Shown: piece by piece, positions 36,601-43,645 of the stretch
How positions within the stretch are numbered: position 1 is the first letter of the stretch
Layout: every line of letters begins with the position of its first letter
Source of the DNA: a virus
Strand: one strand, 5' to 3'
Length of the DNA: 64,000 nt
Virus record (IMG/VR): IMGVR_UViG_3300025671_000044
Coordinates: 33,760-97,759 of that record
Notes under the pieces: generated by a model
Told to the model about the DNA's origin: nothing
Databases searched by the model: none
The model's input: only the letters and a program-made list of their open reading frames with translations
Made by a program: the position numbers and the translations under genes

Positions 36601-38484
36601 TGCAAGTCCTGCTGTAACACTATTATAGTTTGTTCCGAGAACAGTGTCGTATGCAACTGCTTCGGTTATAAGTCTTACATCTCTTTCGCATTTTTCTTGA
36701 TCGTATGACAAGTTTGTAAATTGTTCTGCAATGTATTTTATTGTTTCTTCTACAATAAAATCTTTGTTTGCAATAATAGCATCTTTTGCAGCAACAGCAC
36801 CTGGGCTACTTGCATTTGTATCATCGTATACAATATCAGGTGCAGCACTACTGTCTTCGTTTGCAATAAAGTTTGTAATGATTGCAGTTTTTTCAATTAC
36901 ATCGTATCTATACTGTTCATTTGCAGGATCACTGTCAGGAATACGTGCAAGTATTTCGTCTCTAGTTGCTTCAATTCCGTATATAGTAGGCGCCAACTGT
37001 TGGTTAAGAACTTTTGCACTATTTGCTCTAAGATAGCTTCTACCTGCTGCGATACTTTGATAATTAGTTCCTAGTGCAACATCACCCATAATTGCATCAA
37101 TTATTCTTGCAACATCTCTTCTACAAACAGTTTCGTCATATATAAACGGCTGTTGTGTGATATTGTTGCCAGTTACATAATATACTGTTGAGTCGCCTTC
37201 AAACTTTATAATACTACCGGTTTGTGGAATATCACGCAAACTGTTCACTTCTATAGTTTGGTTTTTAATAAGGTTAGCTGTTGCAGTTGCTAGTGAACTA
37301 AATCCGCCACCCACGAGTGTGATAGTTGGCACACTTCTATATCCGCTACCAGGATCGTCAACTGTAATACTTGTTACTTCTCCTCGCAACAAATCAACAC
37401 TTGCTGTGCCTTGTGCAGTAGTTCCTCCTGGTTCTTCGGGTGGATCAAATACTACTGTAGGTGTTCCTGTGTATCCAGCACCTGTGCTGTTTACAGTTAC
37501 ACTACCTACATTTGATGTATATGTTTGTGATGGTCTTGCAGTTGTATATACTTTGTCAAACAATCCATCAGCAATAATACCATATGTGCCAAAGTCGCTA
37601 ACTGAGTTTGAAATTGATAAGTAGCCACCTTTTGTAGCCATAAATCCAATACGGGTGAAAACTGTAAAGCAGCTAACAATCTGTGTATAGCCAAAGTTTG
37701 TAATATGGAAACCAATACCACCTTGAGCAATTTGCGTAAAGGCATCAGCAACGAAACTGAACACCAAAGAACGTTGATCATAATCATTACCATCAACCAA
37801 CATACCATTGCCGCCGCCGTTAGTATTAACACGTTTTGCAAGTGGAACATTTGGATCGTTTTCTATTGGTCTTGCTCCTGCTGGAACACCTTCGATTTGT
37901 TCTGTAACAAAAGGAGTAAACTCTGTTCCATCGTTTAACCAAGGACCGTTCATGTTTGTGCAGTTTTGAACATATGGAGATACAGTTACTAATGCACCTT
38001 CTCTAATTCTTGCACACCAACCTGGATCTCTCAAACCACGAAATGTTACTTGGAATATATAACAAGCATTATCCATTAAGAAAATATCTTTAGTAGGATT
38101 GTTTGGATAAATTTGACAGTTACGTAAACTATCACCTCTAACAGTCATACGCTCTTTTAACGTAATTGGATTGTCTTCGTAAAAATCGCCTGGTGCAAGT
38201 TGAATAGTTGCACCTGCTGGTGCTGCTTCAACTGCTGACTTAATTGTTCTTTTGGCTCTTGATGCGCCTGCACCTTTACCATCGTTGTCATCGCTACCTT
38301 CTAAAGAAACATAGTATATAAGATCGTTAGTTGGACCTGAGCTTGATCCAGTAACTTTCAAGTCACCTGCAACTTTCACTGTTCCTGTGGACGGTGTAAG
38401 TTCAATCGTGCCGTCATTGTTAATGATCAACTCGTTGTTGTCAATTTTTCTCTGATATATACTCTGTTTCTTTACGTATTCCAT
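30622..38484 (-). CDS. Second giant tail fibre with ten Cys-Arg-Asp repeats
   Basis: The protein has 2620 residues. The N-terminus (MEYVKKQSIYQRKIDNNELI) leads into a fibre-type DGTIELTPSTGTVKVAGDLK strand and a beta-helix-like domain (YVSLEGSDDNDGKG, GATIQLAPGDFYEDNPITLK, MTVRGDSLRNCQIYPNN). Residues about 455-1830 hold ten helical repeats with the core YDxxKCxRDxxxIxDA. The rest is beta-rich fibre shaft with GGVGIARNLHVRGYISGNEN and KDVDQDTFIRPETSPGAD, segments nearly shared with the 3567-residue fibre, so the two proteins are partly paralogous. No S74 chaperone is present; the end is IPVWTDTIDGGSF-like. It probably forms part of the baseplate or long-fibre apparatus. It abuts the 109-residue gene with no gap. 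Confidence 0.88.
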   Translation of the reverse strand: MEYVKKQSIYQRKIDNNELIINNDGTIELTPSTGTVKVAGDLKVTGSSSGPTNDLIYYVSLEGSDDNDGKGAGASRAKRTIKSAVEAAPAGATIQLAPGDFYEDNPITLKERMTVRGDSLRNCQIYPNNPTKDIFLMDNACYIFQVTFRGLRDPGWCARIREGALVTVSPYVQNCTNMNGPWLNDGTEFTPFVTEQIEGVPAGARPIENDPNVPLAKRVNTNGGGNGMLVDGNDYDQRSLVFSFVADAFTQIAQGGIGFHITNFGYTQIVSCFTVFTRIGFMATKGGYLSISNSVSDFGTYGIIADGLFDKVYTTARPSQTYTSNVGSVTVNSTGAGYTGTPTVVFDPPEEPGGTTAQGTASVDLLRGEVTSITVDDPGSGYRSVPTITLVGGGFSSLATATANLIKNQTIEVNSLRDIPQTGSIIKFEGDSTVYYVTGNNITQQPFIYDETVCRRDVARIIDAIMGDVALGTNYQSIAAGRSYLRANSAKVLNQQLAPTIYGIEATRDEILARIPDSDPANEQYRYDVIEKTAIITNFIANEDSSAAPDIVYDDTNASSPGAVAAKDAIIANKDFIVEETIKYIAEQFTNLSYDQEKCERDVRLITEAVAYDTVLGTNYNSVTAGLAYARASADVYNTTSSTTGSQTTVTVAAYNYLKGLTLALSDVSADSTATTRVTAAWDEVIDIITGRAYNSATCRRDVGYIVDSVAFDVALGTNYNAVTTGLSYQRANSAYVLSAQFEQTKASYQYMKTLATGTYMSNATAEARSDAAFDEILDILENGQVSTDVSADTITWTDPGTNGSATNSRILLQANRDFIASEVNAWISANYPTFVYDTLKCTRDTKYIVDAISFDIQYGGNFATRRAADAYFEGTTSQLPESQRAITAAAYNNLASNIVSQIVIENYPGQTTTGNLGSSDEVDDAEGLVKIIADVITANSVSGMPALVEPTYTWAAAGIQTDVNSWKNAKTTIQDTVIKEITIGNITNADAITYPLPTGVITNRINARNQLIANRTFIKKEVRAYVNQQNPTLTYDADKCERDVGYIVDALIYDILYEGNSATRQTATSYFVGTSSQLGSTDETTATIQAYTHLQGVVTGILLESALTKSPGNNEIQNTAGDPASATEVGSATSLIQIIIDVLTAGNLDSLPATNRAVTDWADASLQTAFGSIFGQQDNFAAASTTWILANYPNFTYDREKCKRDTGLIIDAVVRDARLNTNHNAIVAGQAYIRANASTVKDDQLPATILAIREAKRLALTYTTTDTTATTRVTDGFDTVLTLLEYQTLPSEGQTYPAPVPASQELIDAARQLQENKAFLQEEAIAYINNQYFVYDSAKCARDTQLILDAVCNDLITGSNYNSITAGLSYYRAVSAYVISDQITQTIAAITHLKGEVANLIASDSASVAICNALFDEIIDIIQNGTGNADALSFPNPSGNANRNNAQLQLQNNRTFIISELISWITTNLPNLTYDQTKCERDTGYIVDAVSHDIMYNTNLASIQNARSYFEGSASVLPYDQRDGTADALNQLGVILQQIVVGTYPGQNTSAGNASATEATQVNVLSTIVEDVVRANTLEILPTETAVDETGASSTRIASRDLIQSTGDSSSADLVQGVIDYINTNQNGFSYDQAKCRRDIGYLVESTTHDLLYTGNVSSLATARSYFLNGDSQVYGQENETADAITRVKTVAAQVIQGITVTPTAGNTETQSLVGPYGTSAEATTSNNLFNITIDAITAGNLLSTPNDQEPDTSWVTVSTNIALDALSTANTTIQQGVIDFIRDNIIGFSYNVAKCERDTKYIIDAALYDMMYGGNKQTRRAGEAYYTGTILAGITTAGSNADQEGVTEFAYKHLASIMSKIGQNQKVVASDDNSLTQTYNPTGGTSSATLSIENNVTKIAEVISQGIYPVLPNEIDHDYAANAETSANAKRELVLADAQAIEDEAIRLLNLTYGGVAELDVFPQITYVAENTLGSMQNVSTVSTSGHAFEYVGAGVTYNALPFFGGSAIAENEITETDNGKVFAGGTVDQIGNFRVGNFFNVNALTGAITLNAEEISLSGIASIGPFKRFGIPVGVELKEVSNSSDLRASTGASDINTVPTQVAVVNYVENRYLNKLTGGTVLGNVEIDADLAVDGGDITTTSTTFNLLNDNANILNFAGGTTNLTIGAVGIGTTNIKHNVDIDLDLNVDGGDITTNRIDTFNLLNANVQTVNAFGDATTITMGAVSTDSVFQVNSEIVIFNSVGTLQIPVGTTAQRGADSTAAIGQIRFNTTDETFEGYDGANWGTLGGVKDVDQDTFIRPETSPGADEDTLEFFTNGVERITLDPTTLSIKDSILTEFDNTTESTAYNVGAVTVAGGVGIARNLHVRGYISGNENDVLQLTEKATDEIFIPANTIRTTDSFKIISNESDSAADNIVDPIILAHHNQTGGAAVGAGIGLPFEQEITNNNYVTAGRIDVISTDVTTGDEDFDMVFTTRIAGASVEKLRLSETTSTFTTNVQIDQDLFVTGILDAAGFRGSIFADDSTEMLDAVNNRIIVTNLDAGTLTLVTDLEVQYGGTGASTFTTDGILYGNAQNPIQVTPAAGTSDASNSFQILTVTSGSDATPVWTDTIDGGSF
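33050..37170 (-). repeat. Ten Cys-Arg-Asp helical repeats in the 2620-residue fibre
   Basis: The core is Y-(D/N)-x-x-(K/T)-C-x-R-D-x-x-x-I-(V/I)-(D/E)-(A/S), then a TNYNS or TGN turn and a short aromatic helix (AGLSYxRA or ARSYF). Spacing between cores is about 100-200 residues because linkers differ in length. Cys is kept in all ten copies. Confidence 0.85.
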
Positions 38485-38814
38485 TTATACTTCCAAATAA
38501 CTTATAGTTGCGCTCAATCTATTTGAGTCAGGGCTATTCAAGACTACAGAGTCTCCTTCCTCTAAAATTAGACGTTCAGTGTTAAACGAAAATGTTTCCT
38601 GAGCTGGCATATCAATTGTATTCAATACTTTGTTAGCGTTGCTTTTTGAACTACCACTTGGTATCACATGCATGTTAAAACTACTATTAAAACTTACATC
38701 ACTTGTTGTAGCGTAGTTGCACACTACTATTGTTGTAATTGCATATTTTTTGCCAGCAGGGACTAACAGTATCGTTGTGTCTGTTGCTAATATTAGGTTA
38801 CTGTTAATTGCCAT
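38485..38814 (-). CDS. Small beta-rich fibre-cluster protein
   Basis: This 109-residue, strand-rich protein begins MAINSNLILATDTTILLVPA and includes KYAITTIVVCNYATTSDVSF and ERLILEEGDSVVLNSPDSNR. The pattern fits a small beta-sandwich, similar in look to small virion proteins of other marine T4-like phages, but I cannot name the family. It lies between the two fibre-type genes and abuts the 2620-residue fibre directly, so a fibre adaptor or decoration role is likely by position. Confidence 0.78.
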   Translation of the reverse strand: MAINSNLILATDTTILLVPAGKKYAITTIVVCNYATTSDVSFNSSFNMHVIPSGSSKSNANKVLNTIDMPAQETFSFNTERLILEEGDSVVLNSPDSNRLSATISYLEV

Positions 38815-38825
38815 TTGCTTTTCCT

Positions 38826-39863
38826 TTAAAATATAATACTATACAATAGTGCTTTGTTTCTACTAATAATTTCGTCTTGCGTTGAGTTTTCGTTTATAAA
38901 ATATATACCAGTTCCTCCGTCTGCTTCGGTTTTTGCGTAAATTTTTACGCCATCACTTGGTGCTACTGGATCTGTAATTTTTGGAAACAGAGCCGGAGTG
39001 CCAAATTCAACACTACCTGTTCCAGTGCCTTCTATAACAACGTTTGAGTTTAAGTTTATAGTTGAAATTCTATTTGTTTCAATTTTAACTTCTAATAACT
39101 CTATACTTGCTTGATAAAATTTTGCAACTTCACTGCTATCTACAGTAATCATTGCTAAACTTTGACTACTGGTTTCGTCTTGATCAGCAACAGATACAGT
39201 TGTATCTCCGCTTTCAATTGTATCAGTAAAGTTATAGGCGTTGTATGCTTTTACATAATCTTTTACTGCTCTAATGTTTGGAATAGCATCATCGTCATAT
39301 GGAGCAGAAAGTCTATCTTCTAAGTTTACATTTGGAGTTATGTCATCTCCACTATAAGGCCATAGTTGTTTCTCATAAGATACTGTTCCTCTAACAGAAA
39401 CAACATTTTGTCCTTCGCCTAGTAAAACTAAATCGTCATCAGCAAACGTTCCGACAAAATTGGTAAAAATACCTATTGTTTGATTATTGTTGTCTTTAAA
39501 TACCCAACCACCTTTGTTAGCATCAACACCTCCAGTTCTTGAATCATACCAAGTAACATCTTCGTCATACAAAAGTTTTGCATCTGGAAAATTACCTCGA
39601 TCGATTATAAATCCTGCTGTGTTTAATGTAACACCATTTCCGGTTTCACCATTGTTAAGGACAATTACATTATCTGTGATATTTAAATCTTGGCTATCTA
39701 AAGTTGTTGTAGTGCCAACTACGTTTAAATTGCCGTAAAAATTAAATGTTCCTGTGGTCGCAGGAGTAAGTCCGTCTCCAGCACGGAAATCTACAGTTCC
39801 ACCATCATTAATTTTTACTCGATACAGATCAACGTTGTATTCACTTATCTTGGCGCTAGGCAT
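38826..39863 (-). CDS. Putative tail fibre/structural protein
   Basis: The protein has 345 residues and begins MPSAKISEYNVDLYRVKIND. It contains fibre-type segments also seen in the giant fibres, such as TFNFYGNLNVVGTTTTLDSQ and LNITDNVIVLNNGETGNGVT, which are shared by many phage fibre shafts. The middle is a beta domain (WVFKDNNNQTIGIFTNFVGT) and the end is KIYAKTEADGGTGIYFINEN, a common head-domain motif. It is probably a short fibre or the proximal part of a fibre assembly. It lies 11 bases from the 109-residue gene. Confidence 0.8.
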   Translation of the reverse strand: MPSAKISEYNVDLYRVKINDGGTVDFRAGDGLTPATTGTFNFYGNLNVVGTTTTLDSQDLNITDNVIVLNNGETGNGVTLNTAGFIIDRGNFPDAKLLYDEDVTWYDSRTGGVDANKGGWVFKDNNNQTIGIFTNFVGTFADDDLVLLGEGQNVVSVRGTVSYEKQLWPYSGDDITPNVNLEDRLSAPYDDDAIPNIRAVKDYVKAYNAYNFTDTIESGDTTVSVADQDETSSQSLAMITVDSSEVAKFYQASIELLEVKIETNRISTINLNSNVVIEGTGTGSVEFGTPALFPKITDPVAPSDGVKIYAKTEADGGTGIYFINENSTQDEIISRNKALLYSIIF

Positions 39864-39879
39864 TTAAGTAACTCCTAAC

Positions 39880-40341
39880 TTATGACTGGCGAGGTAATGC
39901 TACACTAAGAGTCGTATTAGGGTTGTTACTATCTTCTAAAGCACTTGCGTCATAACCAATGTTATAAATTGCTCCGTCTCCTGTAGTCACAGTTGCCGCT
40001 CCGCCGCTGCCTTCTAATTGCACAGTTCTATTGCGTAATTTTGTTACTTGATAAACTGTTGAATCTGAACCTACAGCATCGATTCTAAATTCGCCTGCAC
40101 TCATTGCACCGTTTGCTTTGTTTACAAGTGTCATTATTTCGTCGCTTGCTGCTGATCCTGCTGCTGGTGAAAAAGTTCCTGTTGCATCAGAATCTAGTCT
40201 GATCATGAATTTTGCATCTCCAACTTGTTTTACAATGTGTGCTGCTGTTGTTGCTTCTGACCCGCCTGTAAAATAGTGGCGACTTACTGCGATACGGCCT
40301 GACCCGTATCCGATTTTATCTTTATTAATTGGACGTCCCAT
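39880..40341 (-). CDS. Hypothetical structural protein upstream of the fibre genes
   Basis: I place the start at 40341 (MGRPINKDKIGYGSGRIAVS), because AAGGAG lies 8 bases before it; the longer frame to 40419 has no ribosome site and would code through a structured leader. The 153-residue product is beta-rich: RHYFTGGSEATTAAHIVKQV, FMIRLDSDATGTFSPAAGSA, VYQVTKLRNRTVQLEGSGGA. No catalytic motif is seen. Similar small proteins precede fibre genes in marine T4-like phages, but I cannot name it. A late-type GCTAAATA and a roughly 80-base leader with hairpins precede it. Confidence 0.75.
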   Translation of the reverse strand: MGRPINKDKIGYGSGRIAVSRHYFTGGSEATTAAHIVKQVGDAKFMIRLDSDATGTFSPAAGSAASDEIMTLVNKANGAMSAGEFRIDAVGSDSTVYQVTKLRNRTVQLEGSGGAATVTTGDGAIYNIGYDASALEDSNNPNTTLSVALPRQS

Positions 40342-40430
40342 TTTTTTCTCCTTTTGACGTTCTAGGTCTACGCGGGTGGGTCCGCATAAGTCCTCATCGA
40401 GAGGCTCTCCTCTTGACACATGTATTTAGC
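40342..40430 (-). promoter_or_regulatory. Late promoter and structured leader of the 39880-40341 gene
   Basis: GCTAAATA (40423-40430) is followed by an untranslated leader of about 80 bases. The leader can form AGAGG/CCTCT with a four-base loop and GCGG/CCGC with a six-base loop before the AAGGAG site. It is more GC-rich than its surroundings. The function is unknown; transcript stability or translational control is possible. Confidence 0.4.
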
Positions 40431-40450
40431 CTTTTTGTAAAAATGGGTTA

Positions 40451-40642
40451 TTATGTGTCATGTTCTAATACAACCGCCCAACATCTACCATTTTGCAGTT
40501 CGTATGTAAACAAAACTTTATCACCTATTTTAAATTTTTTTTCTGTGTTTTTAAATAAAACATCTTGTCTAGATTGTCCAAACTCTTTAGGTCTAATACT
40601 TCCTGTGTTGCCAGTAAATTTGTATACTTGTCCTTTAAACAT
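40451..40642 (-). CDS. Cold-shock-domain-like small protein
   Basis: This 63-residue protein resembles a compact cold-shock/OB fold. FKGQVYKFTGNTGSIRP corresponds to the GxVKWFN...GFGFI region, QDVLFKNTEKK to the DVFVH region, and FKIGDKVLFTYELQNGRCWA then VVLE to the end of the domain. The usual RNA-binding aromatics are only partly kept, so nucleic-acid binding is plausible but not certain. It has an AAGGAG site and an AGTAAATA late motif, and follows the major capsid terminator. Its place between the capsid and fibre genes is unusual for a cold-shock protein. Confidence 0.65.
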   Translation of the reverse strand: MFKGQVYKFTGNTGSIRPKEFGQSRQDVLFKNTEKKFKIGDKVLFTYELQNGRCWAVVLEHDT

Positions 40643-40659
40643 TGCGATTCTCCTTGCAG

Positions 40660-40667
40660 TATTTACT
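40660..40667 (-). promoter_or_regulatory. Late promoter AGTAAATA for the cold-shock-like gene
   Basis: AGTAAATA lies 5 bases after the gp23 terminator and 17 bases before the ATG, with AAGGAG between. Confidence 0.45.
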
Positions 40668-40672
40668 CAATA

Positions 40673-40696
40673 AAATAGGCCCCGTAGGGCCTATTT
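40673..40696 (-). terminator. Terminator after the major capsid gene
   Basis: A 10-bp stem (AAATAGGCCC/GGGCCTATTT) with a four-base loop and a TTATT tail on the minus strand lies 26 bases after the gp23 stop. Confidence 0.85.
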
Positions 40697-40721
40697 GTTA
40701 AGTTTTTAAAGTTTGTATAAC

Positions 40722-41894
40722 TTAGCTGAAGCTTAGGTTTGCAGTTGTTACTGCAACTTTGCTTAGGTAATCAGCTGCGTTACCAAGAGACGAAGCTGTG
40801 TTGTTTAACTCAACATATCCGTAACGAGTCATAAATGATACAACTGGCTCGAATGTGTCTGGGTCAAGCACAACACCACTGCTCATCAATGGAATGTATG
40901 GGCAGTAGAACGCTGCTGCGTCTGATTCGCTTGTGCCTTTGTAGCCAACAAGAACATCATCTGAAGATGCATATGTGTTTACATATACTTTCATTGCGTT
41001 GTTCAATGTTCCAACTAGTTTTGTGTTAGTTGGTGCTTCAAAAGTTCCTTCAGTTGTTCTTGCGAAAGCTGAAGTTGTTGCTGATTGCAGGATTGTCAAT
41101 ACAGTTGGTGAAACAACAGCCCAGTTACCTGCGCCTCTGCGTGTGCGCTGAGCAATTAGGTTTGACACTTTGTTGATTTGAACTGCAAGAGCTGCATGTT
41201 CGTCGCCAACAAATGTTGCTGTCCCTGATACACCTGCTTGGTTGTATGTTTCAGCTGCTGAGCCTGCCAATGATGTTAGGCTTGCAATTACTTCTTGGTC
41301 GATTTCAGCAGTAATCTCTTGAGCAAGTGCTGCCATGATTTCTGCTTCTACGTCGATACCATGCTGTGACTGAGCGTCTTGAGCTGCTTCGAATGTCCAA
41401 CGTGCGCTTAGTTTGCGTGATTTGGCTTCGACTGTTTGCTTCAAGATTTGGATGCTTAGTCTGTTACCAGCTGCACCTTCAAGTGCAGATGTAGCTGCTG
41501 CTTTATCATCAGCTGCACCAGAATAACCTTCAGCAATTTTGAATGGGCTAAGAGCTTCATCGCCTGCTGCGGCATCTGTTCCACTTGTTGAGTTGAATGC
41601 GTCTGCATAACGAACTCTCAATGTGTGGATTTGACCAACTGGACCAGTCATTGGCTGAACGCCGACCAACTCGTTAGCAATAACGGTTGGCATAACACGT
41701 CTGATCACTGGGAGGATCACACGGTTTAATGTTGCGACATTACCAGCAGAAGTAGCACCAGCTGTTGCAGTCTCCATCAAATGCTTACGAGTATTTTCAA
41801 GAGTTGTTTCCATAACAGCTTTTTTGTTGCCTTTTAGGCCTTCAGTCAAGGCACTTTTTGTCTCCTGCCAGCGACTTTCTAATAGTTCTGACAT
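40722..41894 (-). CDS. gp23: Major capsid protein gp23
   Basis: This 390-residue protein forms the head lattice. It has the T4-like capsid landmarks NRVILPVIRRVMPTVIANEL, VGVQPMTGPVGQIHTLRVRY, SARWTFEAAQDAQSQHGIDV, AQEITAEIDQEVIASL, GAGNWAVVSPTVLTILQSAT and YCPYIPLMSSGVVLDPDTFE, ending FMTRYGYVEL. It is shorter than T4 gp23 (521). The N-terminus contains LME at residues 39-41, matching the gp21 cleavage rule (I/L-x-E), so mature capsid probably begins at T42. It follows the scaffold gene by 10 bases and ends at a strong terminator. Confidence 0.97.
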   Translation of the reverse strand: MSELLESRWQETKSALTEGLKGNKKAVMETTLENTRKHLMETATAGATSAGNVATLNRVILPVIRRVMPTVIANELVGVQPMTGPVGQIHTLRVRYADAFNSTSGTDAAAGDEALSPFKIAEGYSGAADDKAAATSALEGAAGNRLSIQILKQTVEAKSRKLSARWTFEAAQDAQSQHGIDVEAEIMAALAQEITAEIDQEVIASLTSLAGSAAETYNQAGVSGTATFVGDEHAALAVQINKVSNLIAQRTRRGAGNWAVVSPTVLTILQSATTSAFARTTEGTFEAPTNTKLVGTLNNAMKVYVNTYASSDDVLVGYKGTSESDAAAFYCPYIPLMSSGVVLDPDTFEPVVSFMTRYGYVELNNTASSLGNAADYLSKVAVTTANLSFS

Positions 41895-41904
41895 TTTCTT
41901 CTCC

Positions 41905-42990
41905 TTATATTCCAGCCAAGCGTTTAATGTCTACGACATTGTGATCGCTTGGTGAGTTAGAACTTTGTGTTTCTTTATTGCCTGTAATTTCTTTTGCCTC
42001 TGTAAGCTGTGCCTTCTGCTTTGCTGGACTATTGCCATCAATTACTGATGGAAGATACTTATCAAATGCAGAACGTAGTTTTGCAGTTTGAACTGATTCC
42101 AGTAAGTCTGTCATAATGTCTTTTTGGTCCTTGCTTAAAGGTCCAATAAGTTCGTTCATTACTTTTGAACGTTCTTGTGCTTCGACTAGACGCTTAACCT
42201 CTGCATCTCTTGCTTCTGCAATAGTTTTAGCTTTTATTGCTAATTCTTTTGCTTCTGCAATTTGTTTGTCTTTCGCATCAACAACTTTCAATAACTTTTT
42301 GGCTTCTGATTTTTCGTTTAGGTGTGAACCCATGTATTCATTAGCAAATGCTTCAAAAATCTTTCTACCAAAATCATTTTGACGTGCTGCGTCAATATCT
42401 TCTTTAAGTTGACTAATTTCTCCACGTAGGGCTGAGTCAACTGTTTCAGAGATTGCTTTAGCACTTCTTTCGATAAAGTTTTTGCGGACTTTATCGAAGT
42501 GTGCCTTACCTTCGCGCACTAGGCGCACTTTTGTTTCAGCAAGGTCTTTTTTGTCTTCATTAAACTCTGCAATTTCTTTTGCAAGTTGTTCAACAACAAA
42601 TTCTTCAAGCACGGTAAACTTGTTAGCCATAGCTTTTTGATCTTCGTGTAGTTCTCCGACCTCTTTAGCTAATGTTTCTGTTACAAACTTATTCATCAAG
42701 TTTGCATTTTCTTTCATAGCTACTGCATATTTTGCTTTTTGTTCAGCAAGTTGCTTACGGTCTTCTGCAAACTCAGCCATTTCTTCAGTTAACTTTTCAG
42801 TTACCATAGTATCAATAGCTTCAATCATCACACCTTTATCGTGCTCATATTTTTTTGCAAATTCCTCACGAAGTTCACTAGTAACAGCAAGGCGGTTTTC
42901 TTCCACTTTACTATTCCACGCTTCTTCAATTTCTTGTTTCATTGCTTCTGAAATTACATCGCTTTCTAAAAGGGATTTTAGTGCTTCCAT
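41905..42990 (-). CDS. gp22: Prohead scaffold protein gp22
   Basis: The protein has 361 residues, almost all charged heptad-like helix: EALKSLLESDVISEAMKQEI, MVTEKLTEEMAEFAEDRKQL, VEQLAKEIAEFNEDKKDLAE and so on, with three or four internal copies of the E-x-x-E-F-x-E-D-x-K segment. This is the internal scaffold that shapes the prohead and is later digested by gp21. T4 gp22 is 269 residues. The C-terminus is less helical and ends DIKRLAGI. It lies between gp21 and gp23, the standard T4 order, with an AAAGGAG ribosome site. Confidence 0.93.
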   Translation of the reverse strand: MEALKSLLESDVISEAMKQEIEEAWNSKVEENRLAVTSELREEFAKKYEHDKGVMIEAIDTMVTEKLTEEMAEFAEDRKQLAEQKAKYAVAMKENANLMNKFVTETLAKEVGELHEDQKAMANKFTVLEEFVVEQLAKEIAEFNEDKKDLAETKVRLVREGKAHFDKVRKNFIERSAKAISETVDSALRGEISQLKEDIDAARQNDFGRKIFEAFANEYMGSHLNEKSEAKKLLKVVDAKDKQIAEAKELAIKAKTIAEARDAEVKRLVEAQERSKVMNELIGPLSKDQKDIMTDLLESVQTAKLRSAFDKYLPSVIDGNSPAKQKAQLTEAKEITGNKETQSSNSPSDHNVVDIKRLAGI

Positions 42991-43001
42991 TATTTTCTCC
43001 T

Positions 43002-43628
43002 TTATTGGAGCCTGCTTATTATGTTTAATAAGCTCTCTGCAATGTATTTTTGTGCCTTTGGATCGCCTTGAACTTCTCTACTTGTGAGAAATGCCTTATA
43101 TCCACCTCTTTCATTCATGAGTTGTTCGTAAATTGGAGTTGGATATGCACCAGGGGCGCTGGGCTGAGCCACAACGTCCACAGTGATTATTTCAAAACCT
43201 TGGACATTACCTTGGTTATCAACTTCACCACTACCTCTCGATGAAACACCTAATTTTACTCCGCTTTCAAGCATTGTTTTAACTAGTTGTCCCATCGGAG
43301 TTGGTAAAATCTTCAACTTACCATAACCGTTTGGGCCATCCATCCACATATCTGTGATCATATGGCTTACACGATCTAAGTTAATATTAAGTCCTTCAGG
43401 ATGATCGACTTCACCGCACACTGAGTATCCGTTAGCTATCTGCTCATTGAGCGTGGTGACAGCCCTGCCAATTTCTTCTACCGGATAGACACGCTTATTT
43501 GCGTTAAGAACTCCACCCTGGATAAAGATGCCTTTCATGTGCAAATCTTTACCGCCTGTATCGTTTTCAGCAGACTCAACGACCATTCTAGCTTGGTCAA
43601 AACTCAGACATTCAGTTAATCGAAACAT
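43002..43628 (-). CDS. gp21: Prohead core protease gp21
   Basis: This 208-residue serine protease (herpesvirus assemblin-like, family S77) cuts the scaffold and capsid precursors. The likely catalytic His is H76 in CGEVDHPEG and the nucleophile is S129 or S130 in LGVSSRGSGEV. The N-terminus carries the substrate-binding region GIFIQGGVLNANKRVYPVEE, and the C-terminus VDVVAQPSAPGAYPTPIYEQ is typical. Length matches T4 gp21 (212). It has an AAGGAG site, and lies 11 bases from gp22 and 17 bases from the acidic core gene. Confidence 0.95.
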   Translation of the reverse strand: MFRLTECLSFDQARMVVESAENDTGGKDLHMKGIFIQGGVLNANKRVYPVEEIGRAVTTLNEQIANGYSVCGEVDHPEGLNINLDRVSHMITDMWMDGPNGYGKLKILPTPMGQLVKTMLESGVKLGVSSRGSGEVDNQGNVQGFEIITVDVVAQPSAPGAYPTPIYEQLMNERGGYKAFLTSREVQGDPKAQKYIAESLLNIISRLQ

Positions 43629-43645
43629 CTAAACTCCTTAACTTA

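Noticed and set aside
40342-40419. N-terminal extension of the 39880-40341 gene to an ATG at 40419
   Set aside because: AAGGAG is correctly placed for the ATG at 40341, and the extension would translate a hairpin-rich leader.
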